NCBI RefSeq assembly: GCF_017876625.1
Contig: NZ_JAGIOH010000001.1
Span: forward strand, 6,841,501 to 6,905,500
Length of the DNA stretch: 64,000 nt
Source of the DNA: Streptomyces syringium
GTDB taxonomy: Bacteria; Actinomycetota; Actinomycetes; Streptomycetales; Streptomycetaceae
Direction: 5' to 3'
Positions 50,018 to 64,000 of this stretch are shown here, in pieces (positions within the stretch are counted from its first letter, which is position 1; the number at the start of each line of letters is the position of its first letter). The translations under genes were made by a program, and so were the position numbers. The notes under the pieces are model-generated. The model saw only the letters and a list, made by a program, of their open reading frames with translations, was not told the origin of the DNA and ran no database searches.

Positions 50018-51345
50018 CCGCACGGCTGTTCGCCGTCGCCGCCGGCACCGAGGACCTCCTGCGGGCGCTCCTGGCCGGGCACCTGGACCGGATCCGTACC
50101 CGGGGAGACCTCCCGCCGCTGGCCCGGTACTGCCACGACGCGGCGACGGGCACGGCCGGCCCGTACCGCGTCGCGTTCGCCGTCGAGTCGTACACCGAGC
50201 TGGAGAAGCAGCTCGCACAGGTGTGCGCGGGCGAGGTGGAGCGCCTCCCGGCGGAGCTCGCCACCCGGCGCCCCCCGCTGGTGTTCGTCTTCGCCGGGCA
50301 GGGCGCCCAGTGGGACGGAATGGGCCGCGAACTGCTCGCCACCGAGCCGGTGTTCCGGGAGGCGATGCACCGCTGCGACCGGCTCGTGCGCGAATTCGCG
50401 GGCTTCTCCGTCGTCGAACAGCTGGGACTGCCCCCCGAGGCGGCCCGGCTGGACGAACTGGACGTCCTGCAGCCGACGATGGTGTCCCTCCAGATCGCCC
50501 TGACCGCGCTGTGGCGCAGCTGGGGCGTGAGCCCGGACGCGGTCGTCGGGCACAGCATGGGGGAGATCGCCGCCGCGCACACCGCCGGCGCGCTGACCCT
50601 GCGCGATGCCGTGATGATCGCCTGTCGGCGCAGCGCGCTGCTGCGCCGGATCGCCGGCAAGGGGGCGCTGGCCACGACGGAACTCTCGCCCGCCGAGGCC
50701 CAGGCGGTGGCCGAGGCCAGTGGCGGCAAGATCACCGTCGCCGGGGAGAACAGCCCCCGGTCGACCGTGCTGGCCGGTGACGCCCGGTCGCTCGCCGAGC
50801 TCGTCGACGAGCTCGGCCGGCGGGACGTCTACTGCCGGGTGATCAAGGCGACGGTCGCCTCGCACAGCCCTTACGTCGAGGAGCTGCGCGAGGACCTCCA
50901 CACCGCCCTGCGCTCGCTGGAACCGACGGCCACCCGGGTGCCGATGTACTCGACCGTGACGTCCGAGCCGGTGCCCGGCACCGACCTCGGCGCCGCGTAC
51001 TGGATGCGCAACCTCCGTGAGCCCGTACGGCTCGCCGCCGCGGTGGAGAACCTCTTCGCCGCGGGGCACGAGGTGTTCGTGGAGGTCAGCGCCCACCCGG
51101 TGCTGCTCAGCCCCGTCCGGCAGACGCTGGAGAGCGGCGAACGGCAGGGCTGGCTGCTGCCCTCGGGCCGACGGCGGGAGGAGCGCCGCTCGGTGCTCTC
51201 CTCGCTCGGCACGCTGTACGCCTGCGGACGGGAGCCGAACTGGTCGGCACTGTCCCCGGGCGGGCCCGCGACGGCCCTGACCCCGTACCAGGCCGCCGTG
51301 CTGGACGCCGTGCGGCTGCCCAGGCCGGTGCCGGCCGGAGCGTGA
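50014..51345 (+). CDS. discrete trans-acting acyltransferase, probable ethylmalonyl/branched extender loader
   Basis: 443 residues. A 90-residue N-terminal linker precedes the AT fold: FAGQGAQWDGMG near residue 97, nucleophile Ser in VGHSMGEIAA near residue 180, and VASHSPYVEE near residue 290. VASH in place of the HAFH of malonyl-specific enzymes points to a substituted malonyl unit. With the crotonyl-CoA carboxylase/reductase encoded nearby, ethylmalonyl-CoA is the best guess, as for KirCII of kirromycin. It would load one particular ACP in the otherwise malonyl-fed assembly line. Last gene of the rightward operon, followed by a strong terminator. GTG start at 50014. Confidence 0.88.
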   Translation: MTARLFAVAAGTEDLLRALLAGHLDRIRTRGDLPPLARYCHDAATGTAGPYRVAFAVESYTELEKQLAQVCAGEVERLPAELATRRPPLVFVFAGQGAQWDGMGRELLATEPVFREAMHRCDRLVREFAGFSVVEQLGLPPEAARLDELDVLQPTMVSLQIALTALWRSWGVSPDAVVGHSMGEIAAAHTAGALTLRDAVMIACRRSALLRRIAGKGALATTELSPAEAQAVAEASGGKITVAGENSPRSTVLAGDARSLAELVDELGRRDVYCRVIKATVASHSPYVEELREDLHTALRSLEPTATRVPMYSTVTSEPVPGTDLGAAYWMRNLREPVRLAAAVENLFAAGHEVFVEVSAHPVLLSPVRQTLESGERQGWLLPSGRRREERRSVLSSLGTLYACGREPNWSALSPGGPATALTPYQAAVLDAVRLPRPVPAGA

Positions 51346-51364
51346 GGCAGGAGCGGAAAGAGTG

Positions 51365-51399
51365 GTGGGCCCCACGTCCGTACCGGACGTGGGGCCCAC
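51365..51399. terminator. bidirectional terminator between AT gene and convergent small gene
   Basis: Perfect 16-bp inverted repeat (51365-51380 with 51384-51399) and a three-base loop. It sits 20 bases after the AT stop and 27 bases before the end of the leftward small gene, ending both operons. Confidence 0.88.
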
Positions 51400-51426
51400 G
51401 GCGTTCCCACGGGGTGTCCCGGCCGG

Positions 51427-51759
51427 TCAGCGGCCCTTCCGCCGGACCTTGATGCTGGCCAGGTCGGTCGCCGTCGAACGGAGGTCACCGCACTCGGCCC
51501 CGAGCTTGCGGACGGCGACGGCGGCCAGCTCCTCGGCCTTCGACAGCACCAGGGCCTCGCTGTCCTCCTCCTCGGCGGGGACCAGGACCCGGAAGGCGAA
51601 GCCGTGCAGCGTCCGCTGGTAGGTGACGGTGCCTTCCTCGGTGAACCGGGCGCTGAACACGTCGTGTTCGTCGGCCCGGGCCCGCAGCGACGCGCGCTGC
51701 TCGTCGTCGAGGGGGGCGAACTTGCCCTGGACGATGACCTGGTAGGTCGTGTGACTCAT
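51427..51759 (-). CDS. small conserved hypothetical protein (DUF6204-like)
   Basis: 110 residues, soluble, charged. It begins SHTTYQVIVQGKFAPLDDEQR and includes a GTVTYQRTLHGFAFR segment, resembling small actinobacterial proteins annotated DUF6204. No catalytic motif is visible. ATG at 51759. Leftward, 76 bp downstream of the MFS gene, so possibly part of the TetR-MFS transcript. Function unknown. Confidence 0.6.
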   Translation of the reverse strand: MSHTTYQVIVQGKFAPLDDEQRASLRARADEHDVFSARFTEEGTVTYQRTLHGFAFRVLVPAEEEDSEALVLSKAEELAAVAVRKLGAECGDLRSTATDLASIKVRRKGR

Positions 51760-51835
51760 GACTGCGGTTCTCCTGAGGTGTTTCTCGGTATCGGTGTCGG
51801 CTGTCGTCCCGGCGGCCGCCGGTGGTGCATGGGGC

Positions 51836-53512
51836 TTACGCCATCTCCTCCCGCCGGACCCGGTGGTGCGGCAGGAGGAAGAGCAGACCGGTGACCGGCA
51901 CGAGGCCACCGGCCGCCCAGTACAGCGTCTCGCTGTAGGTGGACACGAACGTCTTGGCGCGAATCTCGCCGAGCGCGCCGCTGACCACGCCCTGGCTGCC
52001 CCGGTCGCCGTTCTCGGCGAGCTCGGTGCAGCTGCGCGGCACCTTCGACAGATCGTCCTGGCCGAGCGAGTCGGTCGCGCAGGTCTTGACCGCCTCGGCC
52101 TGCTGGGGCGCCACCGCCCGGACGGCGGGGACGACGCGGTCGGCCTCGGGCCCGGCGTTGCTCGCCAGGGCGGAGAAGAAGACACCGCTGATGACGGCCA
52201 CGCCGAGGGCGGCGCCGAGCTGACCGGTGGCGTTGATGATGCCGGACGCGGCGCCCGCCTCCTGCGGGGTGACCTCCCGGAGGACCAGCGCGGTCAGCGG
52301 GGGCATCAGCAGGCCCATGCCGGAGCCGAGCAGCAGCATGGAGGGGATGGCGTGCCAGGAGGTGATGTCCGCGCCCTCGTGCCGGGCCATCCACGCGTAG
52401 GAAGCGATGCCCGCCAGCATGCTCAGCGCACCCGCCATCAGGCAGTACCGGCCGTAGAGCGGGAAGAGCTTGCGCACCGCGAGGCCGCCGACGAGCGGGA
52501 CGCAGATCGAGAACGGGATCGCGGTCAGACCGGTGTGCAGCGCGGACCAGCCGAGGCCGCCCTGGAGATAGAGCGTCCAGCTGAGGAAGAAGCCCGCGGG
52601 AATGGCGCTGAAGAGCAGCTGCACGCCGATGCCGGCGCCGAAGGCGCGGACCTTGAACAGCGACAGCGTCACCAGGGGCGAACCGTCCTTGCGGGTCTTG
52701 TGGCGCTCGTACACCACGAACAGCGCGATGACGGGCGCCGCCGCGACGAGCGCGACGATGCTCCAGAGCGGCCAGTCGAGCTCACGCCCGAGTGTCAGGG
52801 GCAGCATCAAAAGCAGCAGTCCGACGATCGCCAGCAGCATGCCGATGATGTCCAGCCGCTTGGCGTGCGGGGAGTTCGACTCCCGCATCCACTTCCACGC
52901 ACCGATCAGGGCCGCCACGCCGACCGGGAGGTTGACGACGAAGATGCTCCGCCAGCCGAGGCCCAGCGGGCTCCAGTCGACCAGGGCGCCGCCGACGACG
53001 GGGCCGGAGACGATGGCCAGACCGATCATGCTCGCGTACAGGCTGACGACGCGCCCGACCTCCTGGGGAGCGAAGGTGACGTGGATGAGCGCGAGGACCT
53101 GCGGCACCATGATCGCGGCGGCGAGTCCCTGCAGCGCCCGGGAGGCGACGAGCATCTCGGTGTTCTGCGCGGCGGCGCACAGGGCGGAGGCGACGACGAA
53201 CCCGGCGACGCCGGTGAGGAACATCCGCTTGCGGCCGAAGATGTCACCGAGCCGGCCGCCGGTGATCAGCAGGACCGCGAAGCTCAGGGTGTAACCGGCC
53301 GTCATCGCCTGGACGGCGACGGCCGAGGCGCCGAGGTCGCGCTGGATGCTCGGGATCGCCACGGTGATGATGTTGGCGTCGAGCAGGTCCATGAAGGTGG
53401 CGACCAGCAGGACGGTCAGCGCGAGCCATCGCTTGGGGTCCAACTCGGGCTCGTCGGGGGTAACAGGCGGTAATGCGGTAGCCGACCGCTCCGTTTGCCC
53501 TGCCTTGCTCAT
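51836..53512 (-). CDS. MFS drug exporter, DHA2/EmrB-QacA type
   Basis: 558 residues with about 14 membrane spans. Motif A GGRLGDIFGRKR lies near residue 88, and motif C (SGPVVGGALVDWS) near residue 170. A long extracytoplasmic loop (about 450-505, with CATDSLGQDD and RSCTELAENGD) precedes the last span. Proton-driven export of the cluster 2 antibiotic is the likely role. The ATG at 53512 overlaps the stop of the TetR gene (ATGA), so repressor and pump are translated together. Confidence 0.92.
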   Translation of the reverse strand: MSKAGQTERSATALPPVTPDEPELDPKRWLALTVLLVATFMDLLDANIITVAIPSIQRDLGASAVAVQAMTAGYTLSFAVLLITGGRLGDIFGRKRMFLTGVAGFVVASALCAAAQNTEMLVASRALQGLAAAIMVPQVLALIHVTFAPQEVGRVVSLYASMIGLAIVSGPVVGGALVDWSPLGLGWRSIFVVNLPVGVAALIGAWKWMRESNSPHAKRLDIIGMLLAIVGLLLLMLPLTLGRELDWPLWSIVALVAAAPVIALFVVYERHKTRKDGSPLVTLSLFKVRAFGAGIGVQLLFSAIPAGFFLSWTLYLQGGLGWSALHTGLTAIPFSICVPLVGGLAVRKLFPLYGRYCLMAGALSMLAGIASYAWMARHEGADITSWHAIPSMLLLGSGMGLLMPPLTALVLREVTPQEAGAASGIINATGQLGAALGVAVISGVFFSALASNAGPEADRVVPAVRAVAPQQAEAVKTCATDSLGQDDLSKVPRSCTELAENGDRGSQGVVSGALGEIRAKTFVSTYSETLYWAAGGLVPVTGLLFLLPHHRVRREEMA

Positions 53513-54321
53513 GGCTTCTTCTCCAGGTTCTCGAAGGTGCGCGTCCGGCCGGGGGATGCCGGACGCGCGGTGCTGGGGCCGGTCGTCCCGTCGGCGGGGA
53601 TCGCGGCGGGGGTCGCGGTGGGGGCGGCGGCGGGTTGTCCGTCCGCGGGCGCGGTGCTGTGGGCGAGGGCGGTCCAGGCCGTCATCAGGAGCTCCACCAC
53701 GTCCACGACCGTGTCCGTGCTGCTGTCGGCGGGGGAGAGCACGCGCTGGATCGACAGGCCGTCGTCCAGGGCGTGCACGATGAGCGCCAGCAGCTCCACG
53801 GGGGCCGGGGTGGTCACTCCGCGGTCGGCGAAGCCCTGCTCCAGCCCCTGGGCCATCGCGGCCCGGGTACGGCGCTCGCGGTCCGCCAGCACCGGCAGCA
53901 GCTCCGGGCGGTCGCGCAGGCCGTAGAGCCAGAGTTCGGTGCGCAGGGCGAGCCAGCCGGCGAGATTGCGGTCGCGCTCGCCGTGCCAGGAACGCAGGTG
54001 CTCGATCATCTCGTCGAAGGAGCCCGACTGGCGGCTCATCGCCCGGACCTCCTCCAACTCGCGTTGGGTCCGCTGCTCGAGCAGGGCCAGGACGAGCTCG
54101 TGCTTGCCCTTGAAGTTGCCGTAGAACGCGCCGCGGGTGTAGCCGGCACGCTCGACGATCTGCTCCACCGACGTCCCGTTCACCCCTTGTTCGGCGAAGA
54201 GTTCGGCCGCCGACCGCAGGAGTTGTTCTCGGGTGAGTTCCCGGCTCTGCTGCCGGGTGAGCCGCTGGGTGATGGTGATCGCCTCCCTGACGAGCCACTG
54301 AGATGCGAGACTGTATCCCAA
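53509..54321 (-). CDS. TetR-family repressor, cotranscribed with the exporter
   Basis: About 270 residues. The DNA-binding domain spans about 20-75 with the helix-turn-helix VEQIVERAGYTRGAFYGNFKGK. The rest is a ligand-binding domain with an Ala/Pro/Thr-rich C-terminal tail. The only conventional start in frame is TTG at 54321, just eight bases from a palindromic operator, so the transcript may be leaderless or the true start may be a non-standard codon near a GGGAGG at about 54281-54286. It is probably an autorepressor that releases the exporter operon when the antibiotic or an intermediate accumulates. It is the only regulator seen in cluster 2. Confidence 0.87.
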   Translation of the reverse strand: MGYSLASQWLVREAITITQRLTRQQSRELTREQLLRSAAELFAEQGVNGTSVEQIVERAGYTRGAFYGNFKGKHELVLALLEQRTQRELEEVRAMSRQSGSFDEMIEHLRSWHGERDRNLAGWLALRTELWLYGLRDRPELLPVLADRERRTRAAMAQGLEQGFADRGVTTPAPVELLALIVHALDDGLSIQRVLSPADSSTDTVVDVVELLMTAWTALAHSTAPADGQPAAAPTATPAAIPADGTTGPSTARPASPGRTRTFENLEKKP

Positions 54322-54343
54322 TACGGCTCTGTATCTGAAACAG
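54306..54343. promoter_or_regulatory. probable TetR operator(s) in front of the repressor-exporter operon
   Basis: On the minus strand CTGTTTC-A-GATACAG (54329-54343) is a near-perfect 15-bp palindrome with one mismatch. A second CTGTATC lies at 54311-54317, and the block GAGACTGTATCCCAATACGGCTC (54306-54328) is imperfectly symmetrical. The position, immediately before the TetR start, fits autoregulation. Confidence 0.6.
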
Positions 54344-54380
54344 GATCAAGAGCACGCACGGACAGGGCGCGCACGACGAA

Positions 54381-54416
54381 GGGCTGCCACCGTCGCCCGA
54401 GGGGAGGTGGCAGCCC
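54381..54416 (-). terminator. terminator of the ccr gene
   Basis: GGGCTGCCACC (54381-54391) pairs perfectly with GGTGGCAGCCC (54406-54416), 11-bp stem and 14-base loop, 32 bases after the ccr stop. It separates ccr from the TetR operon that follows on the same strand. Confidence 0.75.
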
Positions 54417-54448
54417 GTGGCCGAGCCGGGGAGGCGGGGAAGGGGGCG

Positions 54449-55801
54449 TCAGCCGGCCGTCCGCTCCGGGGTCCGGAAGCGGTTGATGGCCGGCAGGTGC
54501 TGCTCGCGCAACGCGTGGTCCCGCACGCCGAGGCCCTCTCCGGGGGCCAGGGCGAGGACGCCGACCTTGCCCAGGTGCAGATTGCGGTGGACGTCGTACA
54601 GGGCCTGGCCGGTCTCCTCCAGGGTGTAGGTCCGCGACAGGGTGGGGTGGATCTTCCCCTTGGAGATCAGCCGGTTGGCCTCCCACGCCTCGCGGTAGTT
54701 GGCGAAGTGCGAGCCCACGATCTTCTTCAGCGACATCCACAAGTAGCGGTTGTCGTACTCGTGGTTGTAGCCCGACGTCGAGGCGCAGGTCACGATCGTG
54801 CCGCCCTTGCGTGCGACGAAGACGGAGGCGCCGAAGGTCTCCCGGCCGGGGTGCTCGAAGACGATGTCGACGTCCTCGCCACCGGTCAGTTCGCGGATCC
54901 GCTTGCCGAGCCGCTTCCACTCCTTGGGGTCCTGGGTCCGCTCGTCCTTCCAGAACCGGTAGCCCTCGGCGCTGCGGTCGATGACCGCCTCGGCGCCCAT
55001 GGCCCGGCAGATCTCCGCCTTCCGCTCGCTGGAGACCACACAGACGGGGGTGGCGCCGCCCGCCAGCGCGAACTGGGTCGCGAACGCGCCCACGCCCCCG
55101 GAGGCGCCCCAGATCAGGACGTTGTCGCCCTGCTTCATCCCGGCGCCGTTGCGGGACACCAGCTGGCGGTACGCCGTGGCGGCGACCAGCCCGGGGGTGC
55201 CGGCCTCCTCCCAGGTGAGGTGGGCGGGCTTGGGCATCAGCTGGTTCGCCCGGACCAGGGCCAGCTCGGCGAGTCCGCCGAAGTTGGTCTCGTAGCCCCA
55301 GATGCGCTGCTGCGGGTCGAGCATGGTGTCGTTGTGCCCGTCCGGTGCCTCGAGGTCCACCGACAGGCAGTGTGCGACGACCTCGTCCCCGGGCTTCCAG
55401 GCGTTGACGCCGGGGCCGGTGCGCAGCACCACGCCCGCCAGGTCGGAGCCTATGACGTGGTACGGCAGGTCGTGCCGCGCGGCCAGCGGCGACTGGGCCC
55501 CGTACCGGGAGAGGAAACCGAAGGTCGGCAAGGGTTCGAAGATCGACGACCAGACGGTGTTGTAGTTCACGGAGCTGGCCATCACGGCGATCAGGGCCTC
55601 GCCCGGACCGAGTTCGGGCACCGGGACCTCGTCGAGGTGCACGGACTTGCGCGGGTCCTTGTCCTGGGTGGCGAGCCCGGCGAACAGCTCGGTCTCGCTC
55701 CTGTGCAGGGTGACGGCCCGGTAGGACTCGGGGAGGGGGAGCGCGGCGAAGTCCTCCGGTGCCGCGTCCCCGCTCACGATGGCGCTGACGATGTCCTGCA
55801 T
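54449..55801 (-). CDS. ccr: crotonyl-CoA carboxylase/reductase
   Basis: 450 residues, medium-chain dehydrogenase fold, full length for Ccr. NADPH loop IWGASGGVGAFATQ near residue 238. Residues linked to CO2 binding in this family are in place: Asn in SSVNYNTVWSS, Glu in WGYETNFGG, His in VGSHFANYREAW. The enzyme reductively carboxylates crotonyl-CoA (or another 2-enoyl-CoA) to ethylmalonyl-CoA. Inside cluster 2 it supplies the extender for the discrete AT. Transcribed alone leftward; the PPTase gene is almost 500 bp upstream on the same strand. ATG at 55801 with a GAGGA site. Confidence 0.93.
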   Translation of the reverse strand: MQDIVSAIVSGDAAPEDFAALPLPESYRAVTLHRSETELFAGLATQDKDPRKSVHLDEVPVPELGPGEALIAVMASSVNYNTVWSSIFEPLPTFGFLSRYGAQSPLAARHDLPYHVIGSDLAGVVLRTGPGVNAWKPGDEVVAHCLSVDLEAPDGHNDTMLDPQQRIWGYETNFGGLAELALVRANQLMPKPAHLTWEEAGTPGLVAATAYRQLVSRNGAGMKQGDNVLIWGASGGVGAFATQFALAGGATPVCVVSSERKAEICRAMGAEAVIDRSAEGYRFWKDERTQDPKEWKRLGKRIRELTGGEDVDIVFEHPGRETFGASVFVARKGGTIVTCASTSGYNHEYDNRYLWMSLKKIVGSHFANYREAWEANRLISKGKIHPTLSRTYTLEETGQALYDVHRNLHLGKVGVLALAPGEGLGVRDHALREQHLPAINRFRTPERTAG

Positions 55802-56298
55802 ACGACGTCCTCGGGAGTGGGATGTACGGGTGGCGCGGTCGGTGCGCGGTCGGCGCACCCCGCGGTGGGCCGGCCGGTCGGGCCCGGCCGCAGGGACGGC
55901 GGTGAGGCCGCGGCGCACACGGGGCCGGAGCCGGGGGTTCCGGCGCCGCGTGGCGCGGTGGTCCGGCCGCGGCGCGGGTGCCGGCGACGGCGTCTCCGGT
56001 GGGCCGGGGCGCCCGCGGCTTTTCGCGGGGTCGCACGGACCGCACGGAAGGCGCCGCGTATCCATGACGCCGGTGCCCTGGTGACGTGCGGTAACCCTAC
56101 TGGGGCCGGATGGGTGTTCCAAGGGGGTGATCGAATTCCTGCCGTCCTCGGCCCCGCGGAACGGCGTACGGATGACTGGCCGGGCTGTACTGGCTGGTTT
56201 CTTACGGGGTTTCGTCGGCGGAATGCTGTATTCCAGGATAAGTTTCGGCCATTTTCCGGGGAACGGGCGGCAGTTGAACAGCCCTCGTCGGCCGGGCG
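55802..56298. other. non-coding gap between PPTase and ccr
   Basis: 497 bases with no convincing gene. The left half is extremely GC-rich; the right half (about 56120-56280) is less so and contains attcc/ggaat-like tracts that could be the ccr promoter. A 69-codon plus-strand frame at 56127-56336 is rejected because it runs into the PPTase gene and has no family resemblance. Confidence 0.4.
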
Positions 56299-57129
56299 CT
56301 ACGAGGCAGCGGTTCGATGGGCGCCCGGCACCGTGATCGCGGTGGCCACGTACGCGGCGCCGTCGCGGGTGACGGTCCGCCAGTGCCCGGTGAAACGGTC
56401 GATCCGGCGCCCGCCGACCACCGGTCCGGGGACGTTCAGCGAGCAGGTGAAGGTGCCGTCCTCCGGATCGGGGGTGATGACGCAGTCAGGGAAGTCCAAC
56501 CACTGTCCGGTCAGCGGGAACCACGTCTTGTACGTGCTCTCCTTGGCGCTGAACAGCAGCCGGTCCCAGGCCACCGCCGGGTGCGAGACGCTGAGCCGGT
56601 CCAGCGTGCGCCGTTCCTCGGGCAGGGCCACCAGCTTCTCGACGCCCGCGGGCAGCGGGGCGTGGGGTTCGGCGTCGATCCCGACCGAGGCGACCGCCGT
56701 GTTCCGCGCGACCGCCGCCGCGCGGTAGCCGTCGCAGTGGGTCATGCTGCCCACGATCCCCTCGGGCCAGACCGGGGCCCCGCGGTCGCCGCGCAGGATC
56801 GGCCCCGGCGCGATGCCGAGCCCGGCCAGCGCCGTGCGCGCGCACAGCCGGACGGTGGCGAACTCGCGTCGGCGCTTGTCAACCGCGCGTGCCACGATGT
56901 CGGCCTCCTGCGGGTACAGGTGGACGTCCGGGGGATCCGTAAACCGTTCCACGACGATGACGTCCGGGAACAGCCCCGCCAGCAGGTCCTTTCCGGTCCC
57001 GGGAACCGCCGGGCGCGGAAGGTGCGCGGCCTCGGCGCCAGGAGAGAGGTTCGTGGATGTCCGCCCTGGTGAACGGGGTGTCCGTATCGAGCCGTTTGGA
57101 CAGAACCCCGGTTCCTGAATGCCTGTCAT
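56299..57129 (-). CDS. 4'-phosphopantetheinyl transferase, Sfp/EntD type
   Basis: 276 residues. Mg-binding GIDAEP near residue 145 and the core WDRLLFSAKESTYKTW near residue 190 are diagnostic. It attaches the phosphopantetheine arm to Ser of ACP and PCP domains, so it is the activator for cluster 2 and could also serve cluster 1; kirromycin has an equivalent (KirP). The called ATG at 57129 gives an extra N-terminal stretch of about 45 residues with poor family resemblance and a weak ribosome site, so the true start may be further in. Divergent from the large PKS gene. Confidence 0.9.
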   Translation of the reverse strand: MTGIQEPGFCPNGSIRTPRSPGRTSTNLSPGAEAAHLPRPAVPGTGKDLLAGLFPDVIVVERFTDPPDVHLYPQEADIVARAVDKRRREFATVRLCARTALAGLGIAPGPILRGDRGAPVWPEGIVGSMTHCDGYRAAAVARNTAVASVGIDAEPHAPLPAGVEKLVALPEERRTLDRLSVSHPAVAWDRLLFSAKESTYKTWFPLTGQWLDFPDCVITPDPEDGTFTCSLNVPGPVVGGRRIDRFTGHWRTVTRDGAAYVATAITVPGAHRTAAS

Positions 57130-57409
57130 GAACGAAGGTTACCCTTGCAGAAGTGGTCATGATCGACCAAGATGTGTTCCGTCGAAGCGCGATTTCCGGC
57201 CTCCCCAACGGAGGTTGGTTCTCCCGCTCACGACGGTTCTTCCGAGGGACCGCTAGCGTCGGCGCATCGCCGCGCCGTCGGCGGGACTTCATCGCAATAC
57301 ATCGCAGGGTGGGGGATGTGATGATTCAGCGCTGCCGTTTTTCCTGGCCGCGTTCAGGTCGTGGTGTGTGTGTTTCCGCGCCGCTTGCCCGTTTCGCGTG
57401 TGTGGCCGC
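57130..57409. promoter_or_regulatory. divergent promoter region of PPTase and PKS genes
   Basis: 280 bases that must contain the promoter of the large PKS operon. An AT-richer patch lies at about 57285-57335 (atcgcaatacatcgcag, with a short direct repeat of atcgca). An in-frame GTG at 57368 could extend the PKS. Confidence 0.4.
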
Positions 57410-63398
<5,989 letters not shown>

Positions 63399-63412
<14 letters not shown>

Positions 63413-63435
63413 CCCTTACTGACCCGGCCTGACCC
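63399..63435. repeat. four TGACCC repeats at 10-11 bp spacing
   Basis: TGACCC at 63399, 63410, 63420 and 63430, on one face of the helix. The second supplies the PKS stop codon. They span the end of the gene and the start of the 92-bp gap before the next PKS gene. A regulatory role is speculative. Confidence 0.5.
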
Positions 63436-63504
63436 TCACGCAACCCGGCGCGCCCGGGCCGTAGATCACGCTCCGCCGCATCGCCGATCACCAGGAGAGA
63501 ACAC

Positions 63505-64000
63505 GTGGACCGACGGTCCGTTCGCTGCGTCTTGCACCTGAACCGGGACAACCCGATCGTCGACGACCATCGGGTGCACGGGGTGCGCACCCTGCCGGGT
63601 GTCACCTTCCTCGACATCGTCTGCAGGCTGCTCGCCGCACGCGACATCCCGCTGGACGGGACCGAGCTGAGCGATGTGCTGTTCGTCGAGCCGGTGGTGA
63701 CCACCGAGTCCTTCGACCGTGAACTCGTCATCGCCCTCGAACCCGACCCCGACAGTGACGTCTTCCATGTGACGGCGACCAGCCGCCGCACCCAGGACGG
63801 CACCCCCGTCGACGACGCCGTCACCACCCACCTGCGGGCGACCCTGCGCACCGGTCTGCCCCCGCTCACCGGCGCCCTCGAACCGGCGGCCCCCGGCACC
63901 CCGCGCGACGTGGCCGAGGTGTACGCGACCGGGCGGTCGGCCGGCATCGAGCACCGGGCGTTCATGCGGTGCGCGGGCACCCTGCGGGCGACGGCGGACC
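63505..64000 (+). CDS. trans-AT PKS protein beginning with a dehydratase domain, cut by the right edge
   Basis: 165 residues in view. The N-terminus is a DH double-hot-dog: VDDHRVHGVRTLPGVTFLD near residue 22 has the HxxxGxxxxP motif with its catalytic His. The second motif is not reached. GTG at 63505 follows AGGAGAG. The domain follows directly on KS2 of the previous protein, so KS2 and this DH form one module divided between two polypeptides, a common arrangement in trans-AT lines. No KS or AT comes before the DH. The remainder lies outside the window. Confidence 0.88.
   Translation, partial: MDRRSVRCVLHLNRDNPIVDDHRVHGVRTLPGVTFLDIVCRLLAARDIPLDGTELSDVLFVEPVVTTESFDRELVIALEPDPDSDVFHVTATSRRTQDGTPVDDAVTTHLRATLRTGLPPLTGALEPAAPGTPRDVAEVYATGRSAGIEHRAFMRCAGTLRATAD

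Noticed and set aside
56127..56336. 69-codon plus-strand frame between ccr and PPTase genes
   Set aside because: Runs into the convergent PPTase gene, Arg/Pro-rich tail, no recognisable fold.

Overview
The window comes from a high-GC actinomycete, almost certainly a Streptomyces or close relative. Coding sequence is strongly GC-rich, GTG and TTG starts are common, neighbouring genes often share GTGA or ATGA start/stop overlaps, exported proteins carry twin-arginine or lipoprotein signals, and two specialised-metabolite gene clusters lie a few kb apart. All functional calls rest on reading motifs and gene context; no database search was possible.

Left flank (1-12.5 kb): a class I aminoacyl-tRNA-synthetase-like gene cut by the window edge, an ectoine-hydroxylase-type dioxygenase, a glutamate-type ABC importer lacking its ATPase gene (gluB-gluC-gluD), a divergent succinate-semialdehyde-type dehydrogenase, an ABC-class ATPase of unknown role, an orphan dihydroxyacetone kinase DhaK subunit, a PhoD-type phosphatase and an LLM-type F420-dependent oxidoreductase.

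Cluster 1 (about 12.6-33.1 kb): a single-module type I PKS with the complete fungal-style highly reducing order KS-AT-DH-MT-ER-KR-ACP, followed by an exported alpha/beta hydrolase, a FAD oxidoreductase, an MMPL exporter, two KASIII-like proteins, three FabF-like ketosynthases that all keep their cysteine, two free-standing ACPs and an SDR reductase. One KASIII-like protein has the Cys/His/Asp-type layout of acyl-transferring members. The likely logic is a reduced, C-methylated chain built by the iterative PKS, a second acyl chain handled by the dissociated ACP/KAS set, joining by the KASIII acyltransferase, and MMPL export. No pathway-specific regulator or terminal thioesterase domain is visible. 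I do not recognise this combination as a described pathway, and it is the best candidate for a new system here.

Middle (33.2-38.4 kb): minus-strand genes for a Tat-exported esterase, an NlpC/P60 peptidase with LGFP repeats, a ricin-type lectin, a membrane Ser/Thr kinase and an FHA-domain partner.

Cluster 2 (38.9 kb to beyond the right edge): a trans-AT PKS/NRPS cluster. It has a thioesterase-like protein, a C-A-PCP NRPS with a predicted glycine code, two methyltransferases, an AT-AT-ER fusion, a P450, an aspartate 1-decarboxylase (beta-alanine supply), a second discrete AT, an MFS exporter with a TetR regulator, a crotonyl-CoA carboxylase/reductase (ethylmalonyl-CoA supply), a PPTase, an AT-less PKS (LnmK-like domain-ACP-KS-KR-ACP-KS), and the start of the next PKS gene, opening with a DH domain. 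This parts list matches elfamycin (kirromycin/aurodox) assembly. The LnmK-like loading domain recalls leinamycin-type pathways and is the element to examine first.
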